A stretch of DNA of 64,000 nucleotides from Methanomicrobium antiquum (GCF_029633915.1 NZ_CP091092.1:930001-994000); one strand, 5' to 3'; positions 8,445 to 17,394 are shown, counted from the stretch's first letter. The notes: generated by a model from the letters alone, not told the origin. Program-made: numbers and translations.

Positions 8445-8969
8445 CTAGTTCACTTCTCCAACTATGATATATACAGGATTTATTGGTTTTAGCATAATAT
8501 CGCCAACAAGCGGATACGAACGGGAAATCTGTACGTGAATTGCTTCCTTAAAAATTCCAAGCTGCTTCATTTTATCAATGGTCTTTTCAACTGTTCCTAA
8601 AAGAACTGCATTTACAACAATTTTTTTGCGGACTTTGGTGGAGAGTATTTCCAGAATTTCTTCGATGTTAGTTGACCCTCCAAGAAATGCAGAATCCAGA
8701 TCTTCAATATTTTTTAGAATTTCTGATGCTTCTCCCTTAATTATTTTGATGTTTTTCTGTCCTGATTTTTCAGCTTCAAGTTCGGCGCACTCTATGGCTT
8801 TTGCTCTTTTATCGATTGCTATTACACTTTTGCATATTTTTGACGCATGAACAGAAATTTTCCCAGTGCCGCATCCTATGTCTGCTAAGACGTCATCACT
8901 TTTTAAATCAAGTTTGAAGAGAGATATTGCCATAATTTCGTCCTGTGTGGGACCACCTTTTAGCTCCAT
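8445..8969 (-). CDS. cbiT: Cobalt-precorrin-6B C15-methyltransferase (decarboxylating) CbiT
   Basis: 174-aa class I methyltransferase methylating C15 and decarboxylating the C12 acetate. GGPTQDEIMAISLFKL followed by LADIGCGTGKISVHASK (SAM-binding motif I, about residues 32-48) is the classic CbiT N terminus; DSAFLGGSTNIEEIL follows. It is the first gene of the cbiTLFGHCDE operon. The 148-bp gap to the divergent ferredoxin gene carries an AT-rich TATA-like stretch near 9005-9020 suited to this strand. Confidence 0.92.
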   Translation of the reverse strand: MELKGGPTQDEIMAISLFKLDLKSDDVLADIGCGTGKISVHASKICKSVIAIDKRAKAIECAELEAEKSGQKNIKIIKGEASEILKNIEDLDSAFLGGSTNIEEILEILSTKVRKKIVVNAVLLGTVEKTIDKMKQLGIFKEAIHVQISRSYPLVGDIMLKPINPVYIIVGEVN

Positions 8970-9117
8970 ATTTAAAATCCCTGAAATGTTTTAATAAATT
9001 TTAATTGTTATAATATATATCCGGATTGTTTTTTTTATATATCCCAGTCTTTTTTTGACTGATATTTTATTTTTAAGTAGTAAAAGTTAAAGTGCGAATC
9101 AGCTAAATATATGAAGA

Positions 9118-9300
9118 ATGATCAAAGTTCGTAGAGAGGTCTGCGGCTACTGCGGGGCATGTGTTTCTGTCTGCCCTGAAGGAGCAATTGAGCTTATTGA
9201 CGCTTACCTTTCAATTGATAATGAAACCTGCAAACTCTGTAAAATTTGTTTAAGAGTTTGTCCGCTTGCTGCACTGGAGGAGGTTTCAGATGAAGAATGA
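9118..9300 (+). CDS. 2[4Fe-4S] ferredoxin, probable electron donor to geranylgeranyl reductase
   Basis: 60-aa ferredoxin with two CxxCxxCxxxCP clusters: [12 protein letters not shown] (residues 9-20) and [12 protein letters not shown] (residues 41-52). It overlaps the next gene, a geranylgeranyl reductase, by 11 nt. Established knowledge: in Methanosarcina acetivorans a neighbouring ferredoxin supplies electrons to geranylgeranyl reductase for full saturation of archaeal lipids, so the same role is inferred here. The ATG at 9118 lacks a clear Shine-Dalgarno. Confidence 0.9.
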   Translation: MIKVRREVCGYCGACVSVCPEGAIELIDAYLSIDNETCKLCKICLRVCPLAALEEVSDEE

Positions 9301-10489
9301 ATATGATGTTTTGATAATCGGCGGTGGTCCCGGAGGTGCGCTTGCAGCAAAGACATGTGCAGAAAAAGGACTTTCTGTTTGCATTATTGAAAAGAGACCT
9401 GCAATTGGTGTACCTGTACGCTGTGCCGAAGGAATCGGAGAAGATTTAATAGGGGAATTTTTTGACGAACTTAACCCGAAGTGGATATCAGAAAAGATTA
9501 AGGGAGCCAAATTAATATCTCCGGATGGCAGCAGTTTTTATCTGAGTCCTGAGATGGCAGGAAATGAGGTAGGATATGTTCTTGACAGGAAATTCTTTGA
9601 CCGTGATCTAATCTGGCTTGCTGTAGAATCAGGTGCCGAGTGCTATGTAAAAGCACGTGCTGTTGATGCAATTATGGAAGACGGGGTTGTAAAAGGTGCT
9701 GTCATAGAATATTTCGGAGAAAAAAAGGAGATTCGTGCGAAGGTTGTAATCGCCGCAGATGGTGTTGAATCTAAGTTTTCAAGATATTGCGGTGTTGACA
9801 CAACTGTTCCTTTAAGAGAACTTGAAACCTGTGCACAGTATCTTATGACAGATATTGACATTGAGCCCGGAATCACTGTTTTTTATGTGGGACGTGAAGT
9901 AAGTCCGGAAGGATATATCTGGATATTCCCAAAAGGAGACAGGACGGCAAATGTCGGAATAGGTATTTCAGGTACACAGTCAAAAGATTCAAGCCGTGCA
10001 AAGGATTATCTTGACAAATATGTCAAAAAGAACTTCCCTGACGGAAAAATAATAGAGCTCATTGTCGGCGGAGTTTCAGTCTGCAAACCACTTGAATGCA
10101 CTGTTGCTGATAACCTGATAATTGTCGGGGATGCCGCCCGCTTAAGTGATCCAATTACCGGTGGCGGAATCTATAACGCCATGTATACAGGACGTCTTGC
10201 AGGAGAGGTTGCATCGGAGTGCATACGCTCAAATGACTGTAGTAAAGAAAAACTTATGAAATATGATACAACCTGGCGTTCTTCAAGGATGGGTAAGGCT
10301 CTCGAAAGGAATTATCAGATAAAAGAAATTTTTGTCAAACTATCAGATGCACAGTTAAATTCTGTATTAAATTCAGTAAATAATCTGGTAATGAAAGAGT
10401 TTTCAACTCTTACACTCATAAAAGAGATAATTAAAACCAATCCCAGGCTTGTAAAGGAGCTTTCAGGATTAAGAAAATTTTTTGAATAA
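9290..10489 (+). CDS. Geranylgeranyl reductase (digeranylgeranylglycerophospholipid reductase)
   Basis: FAD-dependent reductase that saturates the isoprenoid chains of archaeal ether lipids. An FAD-binding [16 protein letters not shown] motif opens the protein, PVRCAEGI matches the family Cys-containing motif, and [15 protein letters not shown] is the second flavin-contact region near residue 280. The start at ATG 9290 (399 aa) is set by GGAGGAGG 6 nt upstream; an upstream in-frame ATG at 9266 lies inside the ferredoxin gene and has no such site. Co-transcribed with the ferredoxin. Some family members act on other isoprenoids, so the precise substrate is inferred. Confidence 0.9.
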   Translation: MKNEYDVLIIGGGPGGALAAKTCAEKGLSVCIIEKRPAIGVPVRCAEGIGEDLIGEFFDELNPKWISEKIKGAKLISPDGSSFYLSPEMAGNEVGYVLDRKFFDRDLIWLAVESGAECYVKARAVDAIMEDGVVKGAVIEYFGEKKEIRAKVVIAADGVESKFSRYCGVDTTVPLRELETCAQYLMTDIDIEPGITVFYVGREVSPEGYIWIFPKGDRTANVGIGISGTQSKDSSRAKDYLDKYVKKNFPDGKIIELIVGGVSVCKPLECTVADNLIIVGDAARLSDPITGGGIYNAMYTGRLAGEVASECIRSNDCSKEKLMKYDTTWRSSRMGKALERNYQIKEIFVKLSDAQLNSVLNSVNNLVMKEFSTLTLIKEIIKTNPRLVKELSGLRKFFE

Positions 10490-10556
10490 ATTAAATTTTA
10501 AATTTTTAATCTGACATTTTTTTTTAATTTTTATGATTAGTGTCAAATCTGATTGC

Positions 10557-10694
10557 TATGAAAGTCAAAATTCCTGATAAACTTTCATCACTTTTTGTGT
10601 GATGAAAAAAGCTCATCATGTGCGTTTTATATGAAAATCACTTTGTAACTTACACGGAATCAGTGCATGAAATATAATTTCATGGACGTTTTTA
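10557..10694 (+). repeat. Dispersed multi-hairpin intergenic repeat, copy A
   Basis: 138-bp copy of an element found repeatedly in this window. In order: TATGAAAGTC, CTGATAAACTTTCATCAC, GTGATGAAAAAAGCTCATC, an ATGAAAATCAC/GTAACTTAC imperfect stem, then CATGAAAT-ATA-ATTTCATG followed by GACGTTTTTA. TTTCATCAC can pair with GTGATGAAA and the final 8-bp stem precedes a T-run. It occupies most of the 349-bp gap between the convergent ends of the reductase gene and trkA; nothing else is recognised there. Confidence 0.9.
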
Positions 10695-10838
10695 ATGAAA
10701 CTTTTTGATTAATCACTTTGAGATTTAAATCCGGATTTCATAATAAATATTTTATAAAAATGTTGCATGGGTAAAAAATATTTTAGGAACATTTTTTAAA
10801 TCTTTTTCGGATTTACTTTTTTTGGATTTTTAAGCTGT

Positions 10839-11504
10839 TTATTTTGGACTTTTAAGCTGTTTATTTAATGTTCTTATACATTCTTCTTCTGCCTGCTTTT
10901 TTGTAAAAACCATTATTCTGTCATTAGGCCTGATTCTGACAGTTCCATTTGGAATTATTATATCTTTTCCAACTCTTATTATTGCAATAAATACAAAATC
11001 AGTGACGTCAAGCTCTTTTATTTCATGATCAACGAAGGGGGCGTTTTCATCAACTGTCATCTCAAAAATTGTTCCGCCGGGAATCATTGCCAGCTGTTCC
11101 ATATTCGGATTTTCAGACCAGTAATAGAGTCTGTTGGCAACAAGTTCGTCAGGATTTTCACTGATTCTGACACCTACTTCCTTGAAAAGCTCTGAGTGTT
11201 CAATTTGATTGACTATTGATATGAGATTTTTCACTTCAAATCTTTTTGCAAGCCAGCATGTCATGAGGTTCACTGCATCGTCACTTGTTGTTGTGATAAG
11301 TGCATCTGCCCTGTCTATTCCGGCATCTTCCAGAATTGATTTGTCTGTGGAATTTCCTGTTATTGCCATTACATCAATGTGTTCGAGTATCTCATTACAG
11401 CGATTCTCGTCTTTATCAATAACAACGACATTATCACCGTGCTCTGATGCGATGGTGGCAAGACTTTTTCCGATTCCTCCAAGACCTATTATGATGATGT
11501 ACAT
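10839..11504 (-). CDS. trkA: TrkA-family potassium transport regulator (RCK_N-RCK_C)
   Basis: 221-aa cytoplasmic regulatory subunit of Trk/Ktr-type K+ uptake. The N-terminal NAD-binding Rossmann fold starts MYIIIIGLGGIGKSLA, with the acidic end VIDKDE at about residue 35; a C-terminal RCK_C domain covers about residues 135-215. One RCK unit, as in KtrA-like proteins rather than the duplicated bacterial TrkA. No TrkH/KtrB membrane subunit is nearby, so its partner is unknown. Divergent from rnhB, with a 58-bp gap containing an AT-rich TATA-like stretch. Confidence 0.9.
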   Translation of the reverse strand: MYIIIIGLGGIGKSLATIASEHGDNVVVIDKDENRCNEILEHIDVMAITGNSTDKSILEDAGIDRADALITTTSDDAVNLMTCWLAKRFEVKNLISIVNQIEHSELFKEVGVRISENPDELVANRLYYWSENPNMEQLAMIPGGTIFEMTVDENAPFVDHEIKELDVTDFVFIAIIRVGKDIIIPNGTVRIRPNDRIMVFTKKQAEEECIRTLNKQLKSPK

Positions 11505-11562
11505 TTTATCACGTATCCTGTATGGTTATACATATAATTTATGAAATCAATAATCCTTTTAA

Positions 11563-12201
11563 GTGATTTGTGGAATAGATGAGGCCGGGAAAGGTTCTGT
11601 TCTTGGACCTATGGTAATTTGTGGTGTGGCTGGAAGATCACTCTCTGATTTTGAAGATAAAGGTTTTAAGGATTCTAAAACACTTTCACCTTCCCGGCGT
11701 GAACAACTATATGAAGTAATTGTTTCTGAATTTAAAACAGCTTTTGTTATTCTTGAGGCGCAGGAAATAGATAAACTCAGACAGTCTCATTCTATGAACA
11801 CAATTGTTGCAAAATCTCATGCGCGTGCGGCTGAGATGCTTTCGGTTGAAAAAGCATATGTTGATGCATGTGATGTGAATGAAGTACGTTATGGAATTCG
11901 TGTCAGTGAATATATGAAAAATCCTGCTGTAGTTATTTCAGAGCATAGGGCAGACAGTAAATATGCAATAGTGTCTGCCGCATCAATAGCGGCGAAAGTA
12001 AAAAGAGACAGAATAATAGAGAAGTTATCAGAAGATTTTGGCGATATTGGGAGTGGATATCCGTCTGATCCCAAAACAATATCTTTTTTGGAGAATTATA
12101 TTTTTAATAACGGAGAATGTCCTGTAATCGGACGAAAAAGCTGGAAGACTGTTTCAAACATAACTGGAAAAATAAACCAAAAAAGTATTTTCGATTTTTA
12201 A
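11563..12201 (+). CDS. rnhB: Ribonuclease HII
   Basis: 212-aa archaeal RNase HII, which nicks RNA in RNA:DNA hybrids and at single ribonucleotides in DNA. GIDEAGKGSVLGPMV (residues 4-18) carries the catalytic Asp6 and Glu7, DACDV supplies the third acid, and SAASIAAKVKRD and GSGYPSDPKT are conserved downstream elements. The start is GTG at 11563. T-rich sequence (12190-12212) around and after the stop could terminate transcription. Confidence 0.94.
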   Translation: MICGIDEAGKGSVLGPMVICGVAGRSLSDFEDKGFKDSKTLSPSRREQLYEVIVSEFKTAFVILEAQEIDKLRQSHSMNTIVAKSHARAAEMLSVEKAYVDACDVNEVRYGIRVSEYMKNPAVVISEHRADSKYAIVSAASIAAKVKRDRIIEKLSEDFGDIGSGYPSDPKTISFLENYIFNNGECPVIGRKSWKTVSNITGKINQKSIFDF

Positions 12202-12279
12202 TTTTTTTATTTATGGATAATAATCAGGATTGCATCTTAGAGAAATTTCATCAGTAGTGCAGTCAATATATTATGCCAG

Positions 12280-13584
12280 ATGGATTTGCTGTTAGTTGTG
12301 CTGTTTTGTCTTGCACTGTATTTTCTAATAACAGGTTATATAAAAGCAAATAATCTCTGGGAGAAGCATATAGTTTTTTATGGGCCGATTCTTGGAATAA
12401 AAACAGATAATGTAAAATTTTTTGATAAGTTCATTCCATTTTCACGTTTTTTTAAGATATACGGGACACTTGGGGCACTTATGGTTGTTGTAGTTTCAGT
12501 ATTGATGTCTTTGATGATGATTTTTACACTGCAAAAGACAATCGAGTCGCCGCCTGCTCCCACAGGGATTTATGAGCCTCAAAATATTCTTGCAATTCCT
12601 GGTGTAAATGAATTTCTGCCGCTCTCATTTGCAGTATTGTTTGCCTTTATTGTTACTCTTATAGTTCATGAGGGAGGGCATGGTATTCTTTCCCGCATTG
12701 AAGGTATAAGAGTTAAGAGTACTGGTCTTTTATTTTTTGTAGTTCCTATTGGTGCTTTTGTTGAACCTGATGAAGAGGATGTTGAAAAAGCAAAACCTTC
12801 TTCCAAGATAAGGATGTTTGGCGCAGGCATTACGAATAACATGCTTGTTGCATTTCTGAGTTTTATTGTAATTGTTGGTCTTATGAGTTTTGCGGCGCCT
12901 GCTGATACACCGTATCTGAAAGGGATATACAAGGATTATCCTGCCTATGATGCAGGTGTTCCTTCAAACTCATTAATTGTTGCAATAGATGGAGTGAAGG
13001 TTGATTCACGTGAACAACTCTCTCAGGTGCTTGACAAAACAAGACCTGGTGATGAGATAACACTTACAGTCTTTAATGATAATAATTTAGAAGATTATAC
13101 TCTCACTCTTGAAAAATGGCCTGATGAATTAAGTTCTGCTGATTCCGGATTTATGGGAGTTTATTATTATGATTCTTATTCAATAAAGGCAGTGTCTGAT
13201 AATATTCTTAAAAGTCCTTTAGGTCCGCTTCTTTTAATTTATGTTCCTATTAATGCGGTGATGGAGGATGATTCTTTAGGTCTTGGCATTATGGCATTTG
13301 ATTCTTCCGATTCAGCGGCATGGAAAACTCCGTTTGAGGGATTCTGGACGGTAGTTCAGGTATTTTTCTGGTTATTCTGGCTGAATTTTGCTGTTGCAAC
13401 ATTCAACGCTCTTCCTTTTGTACCGCTTGACGGTGGATATATTATGCAGGAAGGAGTCAGAAAATTTTTTGAGAAGAGAAAGATTTCTGTAAAATATGCA
13501 AATTATGTTGTTGCAGGTATAAGCTGGTTTATGATAATGGTTGTTGCATCAATTATCATAGTTCCGTACCTGTCTGCTGTATGA
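12280..13584 (+). CDS. Site-2 protease-like membrane metalloprotease (M50) with PDZ domain
   Basis: 434-aa intramembrane zinc protease. HEGGH at residues 130-134 is the HExxH zinc motif inside a hydrophobic segment, and NALPFVPLDGG near residue 380 is the second M50 motif supplying the third ligand (Asp). A PDZ-like domain lies between them (about residues 205-275), with the carboxylate-binding region DYPAYDAGVPSNS. Membrane helices are at the N terminus, around both motifs and at the C terminus. The substrate is not inferable from context; M50 enzymes usually cleave membrane-tethered regulators or remnant signal peptides. Confidence 0.9.
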   Translation: MDLLLVVLFCLALYFLITGYIKANNLWEKHIVFYGPILGIKTDNVKFFDKFIPFSRFFKIYGTLGALMVVVVSVLMSLMMIFTLQKTIESPPAPTGIYEPQNILAIPGVNEFLPLSFAVLFAFIVTLIVHEGGHGILSRIEGIRVKSTGLLFFVVPIGAFVEPDEEDVEKAKPSSKIRMFGAGITNNMLVAFLSFIVIVGLMSFAAPADTPYLKGIYKDYPAYDAGVPSNSLIVAIDGVKVDSREQLSQVLDKTRPGDEITLTVFNDNNLEDYTLTLEKWPDELSSADSGFMGVYYYDSYSIKAVSDNILKSPLGPLLLIYVPINAVMEDDSLGLGIMAFDSSDSAAWKTPFEGFWTVVQVFFWLFWLNFAVATFNALPFVPLDGGYIMQEGVRKFFEKRKISVKYANYVVAGISWFMIMVVASIIIVPYLSAV

Positions 13585-13935
13585 TATATAAAGATAAAAG
13601 AAGATAAATAGAATCATATAAAAGACACATAAAAAAGCCGGATAAATTTCAAAAACCTGATAAAATAACAGAAAAACTAATTTTTTTCTTATGGATTTTG
13701 TGGAATAATCTTCATAAAGTCTGTATTTCTGGGAAGTATTAAAAAAATCTCCATTAAGAAGATGAATTTTTATTCAGGCTAAATTAACTGCTTCTTAAAA
13801 ATCTGAAAAAACAATTGTAGAAGGAATATATGATATATATTGAATTAATATGTCAGAATAATAAAAAATTTTACTTTTAAATAGATTAAAACTTTCAGAT
13901 TTTAATTATTTCAATTTATAGAGGTACAGTGCGGC

Positions 13936-13986
13936 AGGCTCAATTTTTAATCGAAAGATCATTAAAAAGAACTTCATATTGAGCTT
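13936..13986. other. Nested inverted repeat, possible structured RNA
   Basis: Outer arms AGGCTCAAT and ATTGAGCTT (9 pairs with one G-T) enclose inner arms TTTTTAAT and ATTAAAAA, with a CGAAAGATC-like loop and a 10-nt bulge on the right side. It sits alone in a stretch without genes. It could be part of a small RNA or a chance AT-rich fold; there is no independent support. Confidence 0.3.
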
Positions 13987-14435
13987 AATTTTATTATAGG
14001 ATCTGCGCATCTAAAAAGTGTAGTTTTATTTAAAAATAAAATAAAATTATATTATTGATTTTAAAATACTGAATCCTGTCAAAAAAATACCATCTCTCTA
14101 AAAGTCTATAATGAAATAATGGTCATAAAATTAAAAAATTAGGACAAAACAGACGTTTTGGATTAAAATTATTATAATTTTTTGTATTGAATAATTCAAT
14201 TTGTTTTAAAATCCACATTCTTTTTTTTCGTTAAATAAGTCTATTCTGTTATTTATTGTATTAATTTTTTTCTTATAAGATTTTGAAAATTTTTAAAAAT
14301 ATAATTGTATTGTGATATATTTATGTTCATTCAAAATCTTTTTATCCCTGAGATGAATTATTAGTTTGATAATTTATCAAAAAAGCCAAACCATTTGGAA
14401 AAAATTGTGCTGTAAATTTGTGAAAATTACTTCCC

Positions 14436-14518
14436 CCGCATCCCACCTAAATCAGGTAAAAGTTCAAATGGAATAATCAAAAACCGGATGTCCAAATCTG
14501 ATATTTTAAAAAATGCGG
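14436..14518 (+). promoter_or_regulatory. Possible structured 5' leader of the decarboxylase gene
   Basis: CCGCAT (14436-14441) can pair with ATGCGG (14513-14518) just upstream of the Shine-Dalgarno, while the overlapping CATCC (14439-14443) can pair with GGATG (14486-14490), making two mutually exclusive folds; a small ACCT/AGGT hairpin lies inside. This is suggestive of a switchable leader but rests on 4-6-bp stems only. Confidence 0.25.
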
Positions 14519-14540
14519 CATGATAAAAGAGGATAAAAAA

Positions 14541-15722
14541 ATGAATGACAACGGGTGTAGTATCAAAGTGCATCATATTGGTATTGATAAAAAAGAAATG
14601 CTTCAGGGATTGGCAAAAGAGCATGGAACTCCAATATTTGTTATAGATCATGAAGTTATAAGAAAAAATTACAGGGATTTCAAAGAGCGTCTTCCTGATG
14701 TTCAGATATATTATGCAGTCAAAGCCAATTCAAATCCGGAGATAATCAGGACATTATATGATTTGGGATGTAGTTTTGATGTCGCATCAATGCCCGAATT
14801 TATGCTTGTTTATGAAAACATCAAACATCTTCCTGAAAAAGAGCGTCTTGAATGGATTTATGATAAAATAATTTATGCAAACACAATTAAACCTGAAGAG
14901 ACTCTTGAGGCACTAAATCATTACAGGCCTCTTGTTACATTTGATAATATTGAAGAGTTGAAAAAGATAAAAAAATTTGCTCCACAGGCAGGACTTGTTC
15001 TAAGACTCAGGGTTCCGAATACCGGTTCAATGGTTGAGCTCTCATCCAAATTCGGTGTTGATCCAGGCGATGCTGTAGATATAATCGAAAAAGCTATTGA
15101 GATGAGACTCACAGTTGAAGGTTTGAGTTTTCATGTAGGAAGCCAGTGCACAAATTTTGAAAATTATGTACAGGCTCTTGAAATTTCGGCGAATGTTATA
15201 TCTGAAGTTGAAACAAGAACCGGCGAAAAGATTGGACTTTTGGATATTGGCGGAGGATTCCCTGTAAAGTATCATCACAGTGTAAAGTCAATTCGAACAC
15301 TTGCTCAGCTTTTGAATGAAGAATTTGAGCGTCTGCTTCCGTCAGACATTCAGATAATGGCAGAACCCGGAAGATTTCTGGTAGCAAATGCATGTACTGT
15401 TGTAGCAAAGGTTGTTGGAAAGGCATTTCGGGATGGAAAACCCTGCTATTACATAAACGATGGCGTTTACCATACATACTCCGGACAGGTGTTTGATCAC
15501 TGTATATATCCTGTTCTTTCATTCAAAGAAGGAGATACTCAGATATCAGCTGTTTTCGGGCCGACCTGTGATGCATTTGATACAATTACCCTGTCAGCAG
15601 AACTGCCTGAACTTGAAATTGGCGATTTGGTCTATTCAGAAAACATAGGAGCATATTCTCATGCATCATCGACTTATTTCAATGGTTTTCCGCCGGCAAA
15701 AGTCGTACACATAAATAAATGA
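14541..15722 (+). CDS. Ornithine/diaminopimelate decarboxylase family (fold III PLP), probably ornithine type
   Basis: 393-aa PLP enzyme. YYAVKANSNP holds the PLP lysine (residue 61 from this start), LSFHVGSQC and LLDIGGGFP are the phosphate-binding segments, MAEPGRF is the conserved Glu-Pro-Gly motif, and GPTCDAFD carries the active-site Cys-Asp pair. The Cys-Asp-x-x-Asp form is typical of ornithine decarboxylase, whereas diaminopimelate decarboxylase usually has Cys-Glu-x-x-Asp; ornithine (or lysine) decarboxylation to a polyamine precursor is therefore inferred. ATG 14541 is preferred over 14520 because AGAGG lies just upstream. No other polyamine gene is adjacent. Confidence 0.85.
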   Translation: MNDNGCSIKVHHIGIDKKEMLQGLAKEHGTPIFVIDHEVIRKNYRDFKERLPDVQIYYAVKANSNPEIIRTLYDLGCSFDVASMPEFMLVYENIKHLPEKERLEWIYDKIIYANTIKPEETLEALNHYRPLVTFDNIEELKKIKKFAPQAGLVLRLRVPNTGSMVELSSKFGVDPGDAVDIIEKAIEMRLTVEGLSFHVGSQCTNFENYVQALEISANVISEVETRTGEKIGLLDIGGGFPVKYHHSVKSIRTLAQLLNEEFERLLPSDIQIMAEPGRFLVANACTVVAKVVGKAFRDGKPCYYINDGVYHTYSGQVFDHCIYPVLSFKEGDTQISAVFGPTCDAFDTITLSAELPELEIGDLVYSENIGAYSHASSTYFNGFPPAKVVHINK

Positions 15723-15746
15723 ACAAATAAATAAAAAAAGATAAAA

Positions 15747-16820
15747 TCAGATCCATCTTTTTTTTCTGAAAAATAATATCATAACGAGAGATATTGCAAT
15801 CATAAATATGATTGTTGCCGGGTATCCCAAAGCCCATCCCAGTTCCGGCATAAAATGAAAGTTCATTCCATATATTCCTGCAATAAATGTCAGAGGGATG
15901 AAGATTGTAGCAATAATTGTTAAGACTTTCATGACCTCATTCATCTTATTGCTGATGCTTGAAAGGTAAATTTCACGCAGTTCAGATATCATATCCCTGT
16001 ATGTTTCAACTGTATCTATTATCTGGATGATATGATCTGATACATCATTTAAGTAAATCTGAGTTGTCTGGCTTATCATTTCAGAATCGCTTCTTCTGAT
16101 GCCTGATATCATGTCCCTCATAGGCCAGGTTATTTTTCTTAAATAGATCATCTGCCGTTTTAATGAATAAATCTGATCCATTATCTCAGAATCAGGATTT
16201 TTTAATACATTGTCTTCTATGTCTTCTATTTTATCTCCGATTGATTCAAATGCAAGAAAATAACTATCAACAATCATGTCGATAATCATATACATAAGAT
16301 AATCTTTACCGGATTTTGTAATTTTATTTTTATTATCTTTTATTCTTTGTTTAATATTTTCAAAACCGGGTACTTCAGATTCACTAATTGTAATAATTAC
16401 ATTTTCAGCAACTATTATGCTGATCTGTTTTGATGTTATTTCTTCTTTAAAAAAAACATATTTCAGTGATATGAAAAAATAATTATCAAAATTCTCAAAT
16501 TTAGGCCTGAGATATGTGTTTAGTGAATCTTCAAGTGTTAATGGATGAATATTAAATGCCTGACCTAAATTTTCGATTTTATCAATGTCTAAAAGGCCTT
16601 TTATCTCAATCCATCTTATTTTGCCGTCATTTTCTATTTTTTTAAGATTTTTTATATCAACAATGCTGTATTCCTGCAATGAACTATCATCAAATTCTAT
16701 GCAGTTTACTATGGTTTTTGCAGGTTCAGTTTCACTTATTCCAATGAGAGTTCCTGGTGCCATACCTGCCTTTGAAGATTCTTTAGTGCTGTGTTGCTTT
16801 AATATCGGCATTTCAATCAC
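15747..16820 (-). CDS. corA: CorA-family magnesium/cobalt transporter
   Basis: 357-aa divalent cation channel. A long soluble N-terminal domain with predicted helices ends in two C-terminal membrane segments separated by the selectivity loop YGMNFHFMPELGW near residue 325, which contains the invariant Gly-Met-Asn. The LTLEDSLNTYLRPKFENFDNYFF region is typical of CorA. The short basic C-terminal end (RKKRW) is cytoplasmic. Converges on the decarboxylase gene with a 24-nt gap. Mg2+ versus Co2+ preference cannot be told from sequence. Confidence 0.94.
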   Translation of the reverse strand: MIEMPILKQHSTKESSKAGMAPGTLIGISETEPAKTIVNCIEFDDSSLQEYSIVDIKNLKKIENDGKIRWIEIKGLLDIDKIENLGQAFNIHPLTLEDSLNTYLRPKFENFDNYFFISLKYVFFKEEITSKQISIIVAENVIITISESEVPGFENIKQRIKDNKNKITKSGKDYLMYMIIDMIVDSYFLAFESIGDKIEDIEDNVLKNPDSEIMDQIYSLKRQMIYLRKITWPMRDMISGIRRSDSEMISQTTQIYLNDVSDHIIQIIDTVETYRDMISELREIYLSSISNKMNEVMKVLTIIATIFIPLTFIAGIYGMNFHFMPELGWALGYPATIIFMIAISLVMILFFRKKRWI

Positions 16821-16928
16821 ATTTTATATTAATTCAATTGTTGAAATTCTAAATTTTAAAATTTGAATAATAAGACCCGGATATTGAATATTGTATTATT
16901 GTTTGTTTTTGCATAAATGCGTTTATGG

Positions 16929-16984
16929 GTTTACCATAAAAACGTCCATGAAAACTTTTTTTTCATGAACTTTTTTTGGTAAAC
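16929..16984. repeat. Nested hairpin related to the dispersed repeat's terminal module
   Basis: GTTTACCA (16929-16936) pairs with TGGTAAAC (16977-16984), and inside it CATGAAAA pairs with TTTTCATG; TAAAAACGTCCATGAAA matches the end module of the dispersed repeat in reverse orientation. It lies in the 391-bp gap between corA and the RHH gene; the remaining sequence there holds the operators described separately. Confidence 0.6.
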
Positions 16985-17133
16985 AAAAATGAAAAAAGTT
17001 TGAACAGAGATTTTGTGAAGATTGAATAAACAATGAAAAGATAAAATTTGGAAAAAAAGTGGGCCGGAATAAAAATATTAAAAAATGGATTTTTATTGGT
17101 ATAATGGGCAGATTTATGGATATATTTTAGGAA

Positions 17134-17211
17134 GTTACATTTTGTAACGTCTTTTCTTCAATACTGTTACAAAAAGTAACATCTAAATTATTAGGTGTTT
17201 CATAATGTAAC
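17134..17211 (+). promoter_or_regulatory. Three evenly spaced operator-like palindromes
   Basis: Perfect 15-bp palindromes GTTACATTTTGTAAC (17134-17148) and GTTACAAAAAGTAAC (17166-17180), followed by a degenerate third, GTTTCATAATGTAAC (17197-17211), which abuts the RHH start codon at 17212. Centres are 32 and 31 bp apart, about three helical turns, so all face the same side of the DNA. TATATTTT (17121-17128) just upstream, or the AT-rich 17184-17193, could be the TATA box. The arrangement fits cooperative autorepression by the RHH protein (inference). Confidence 0.75.
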
Positions 17212-17391
17212 ATGTCAAAAGTAATCAGAGTGCAGGAGGATGCAATAGAAATTGCTTTAAAATATGGTAATTCTGTAAGCGAAGGTATAAGGTCAATGGA
17301 AAATCAATTGAAAAAACAAAAGTCCGGTATTGATATTGAGGATATTAGGGTAGTAATCCAGGAAGAACTTGAAAATTTAAGGAGATATTAA
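17212..17391 (+). CDS. Small ribbon-helix-helix (CopG/Arc-type) DNA-binding protein
   Basis: 59-aa protein. The N-terminal KVIRVQED strand followed by two helices (about residues 9-19 and 21-32) separated by a GNSVSEG turn is the ribbon-helix-helix pattern of CopG/Arc regulators and of many antitoxins; the tail is charged and helical. The ATG at 17212 follows directly on the third operator-like palindrome; there is no strong Shine-Dalgarno, so the message may be leaderless. It ends 3 nt before the metallophosphoesterase start, so the two form one unit. RHH assignment is by pattern, not by search. Confidence 0.7.
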   Translation: MSKVIRVQEDAIEIALKYGNSVSEGIRSMENQLKKQKSGIDIEDIRVVIQEELENLRRY

Positions 17392-17394
17392 ATT

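Larger units (their letters stand above)
13585..14540. other. Long AT-rich stretch without a recognisable gene
   Basis: About 950 bp between the site-2 protease and decarboxylase genes, very AT-rich, with stops in all frames and no reading frame I would call. It holds one possible structured segment: AGGCTCAAT (13936-13944) pairs with ATTGAGCTT (13978-13986) around an inner TTTTTAAT/ATTAAAAA stem. Its last 110 bp carry short inverted repeats close to the decarboxylase start. No tRNA signature and no copy of the dispersed repeat was seen. Confidence 0.6.

Noticed and set aside
8970-9117. Cobalamin riboswitch before the cbi operon
   Set aside because: The 148-bp gap is AT-rich and I see no conserved B12-box-like sequence; archaea rarely use this riboswitch.
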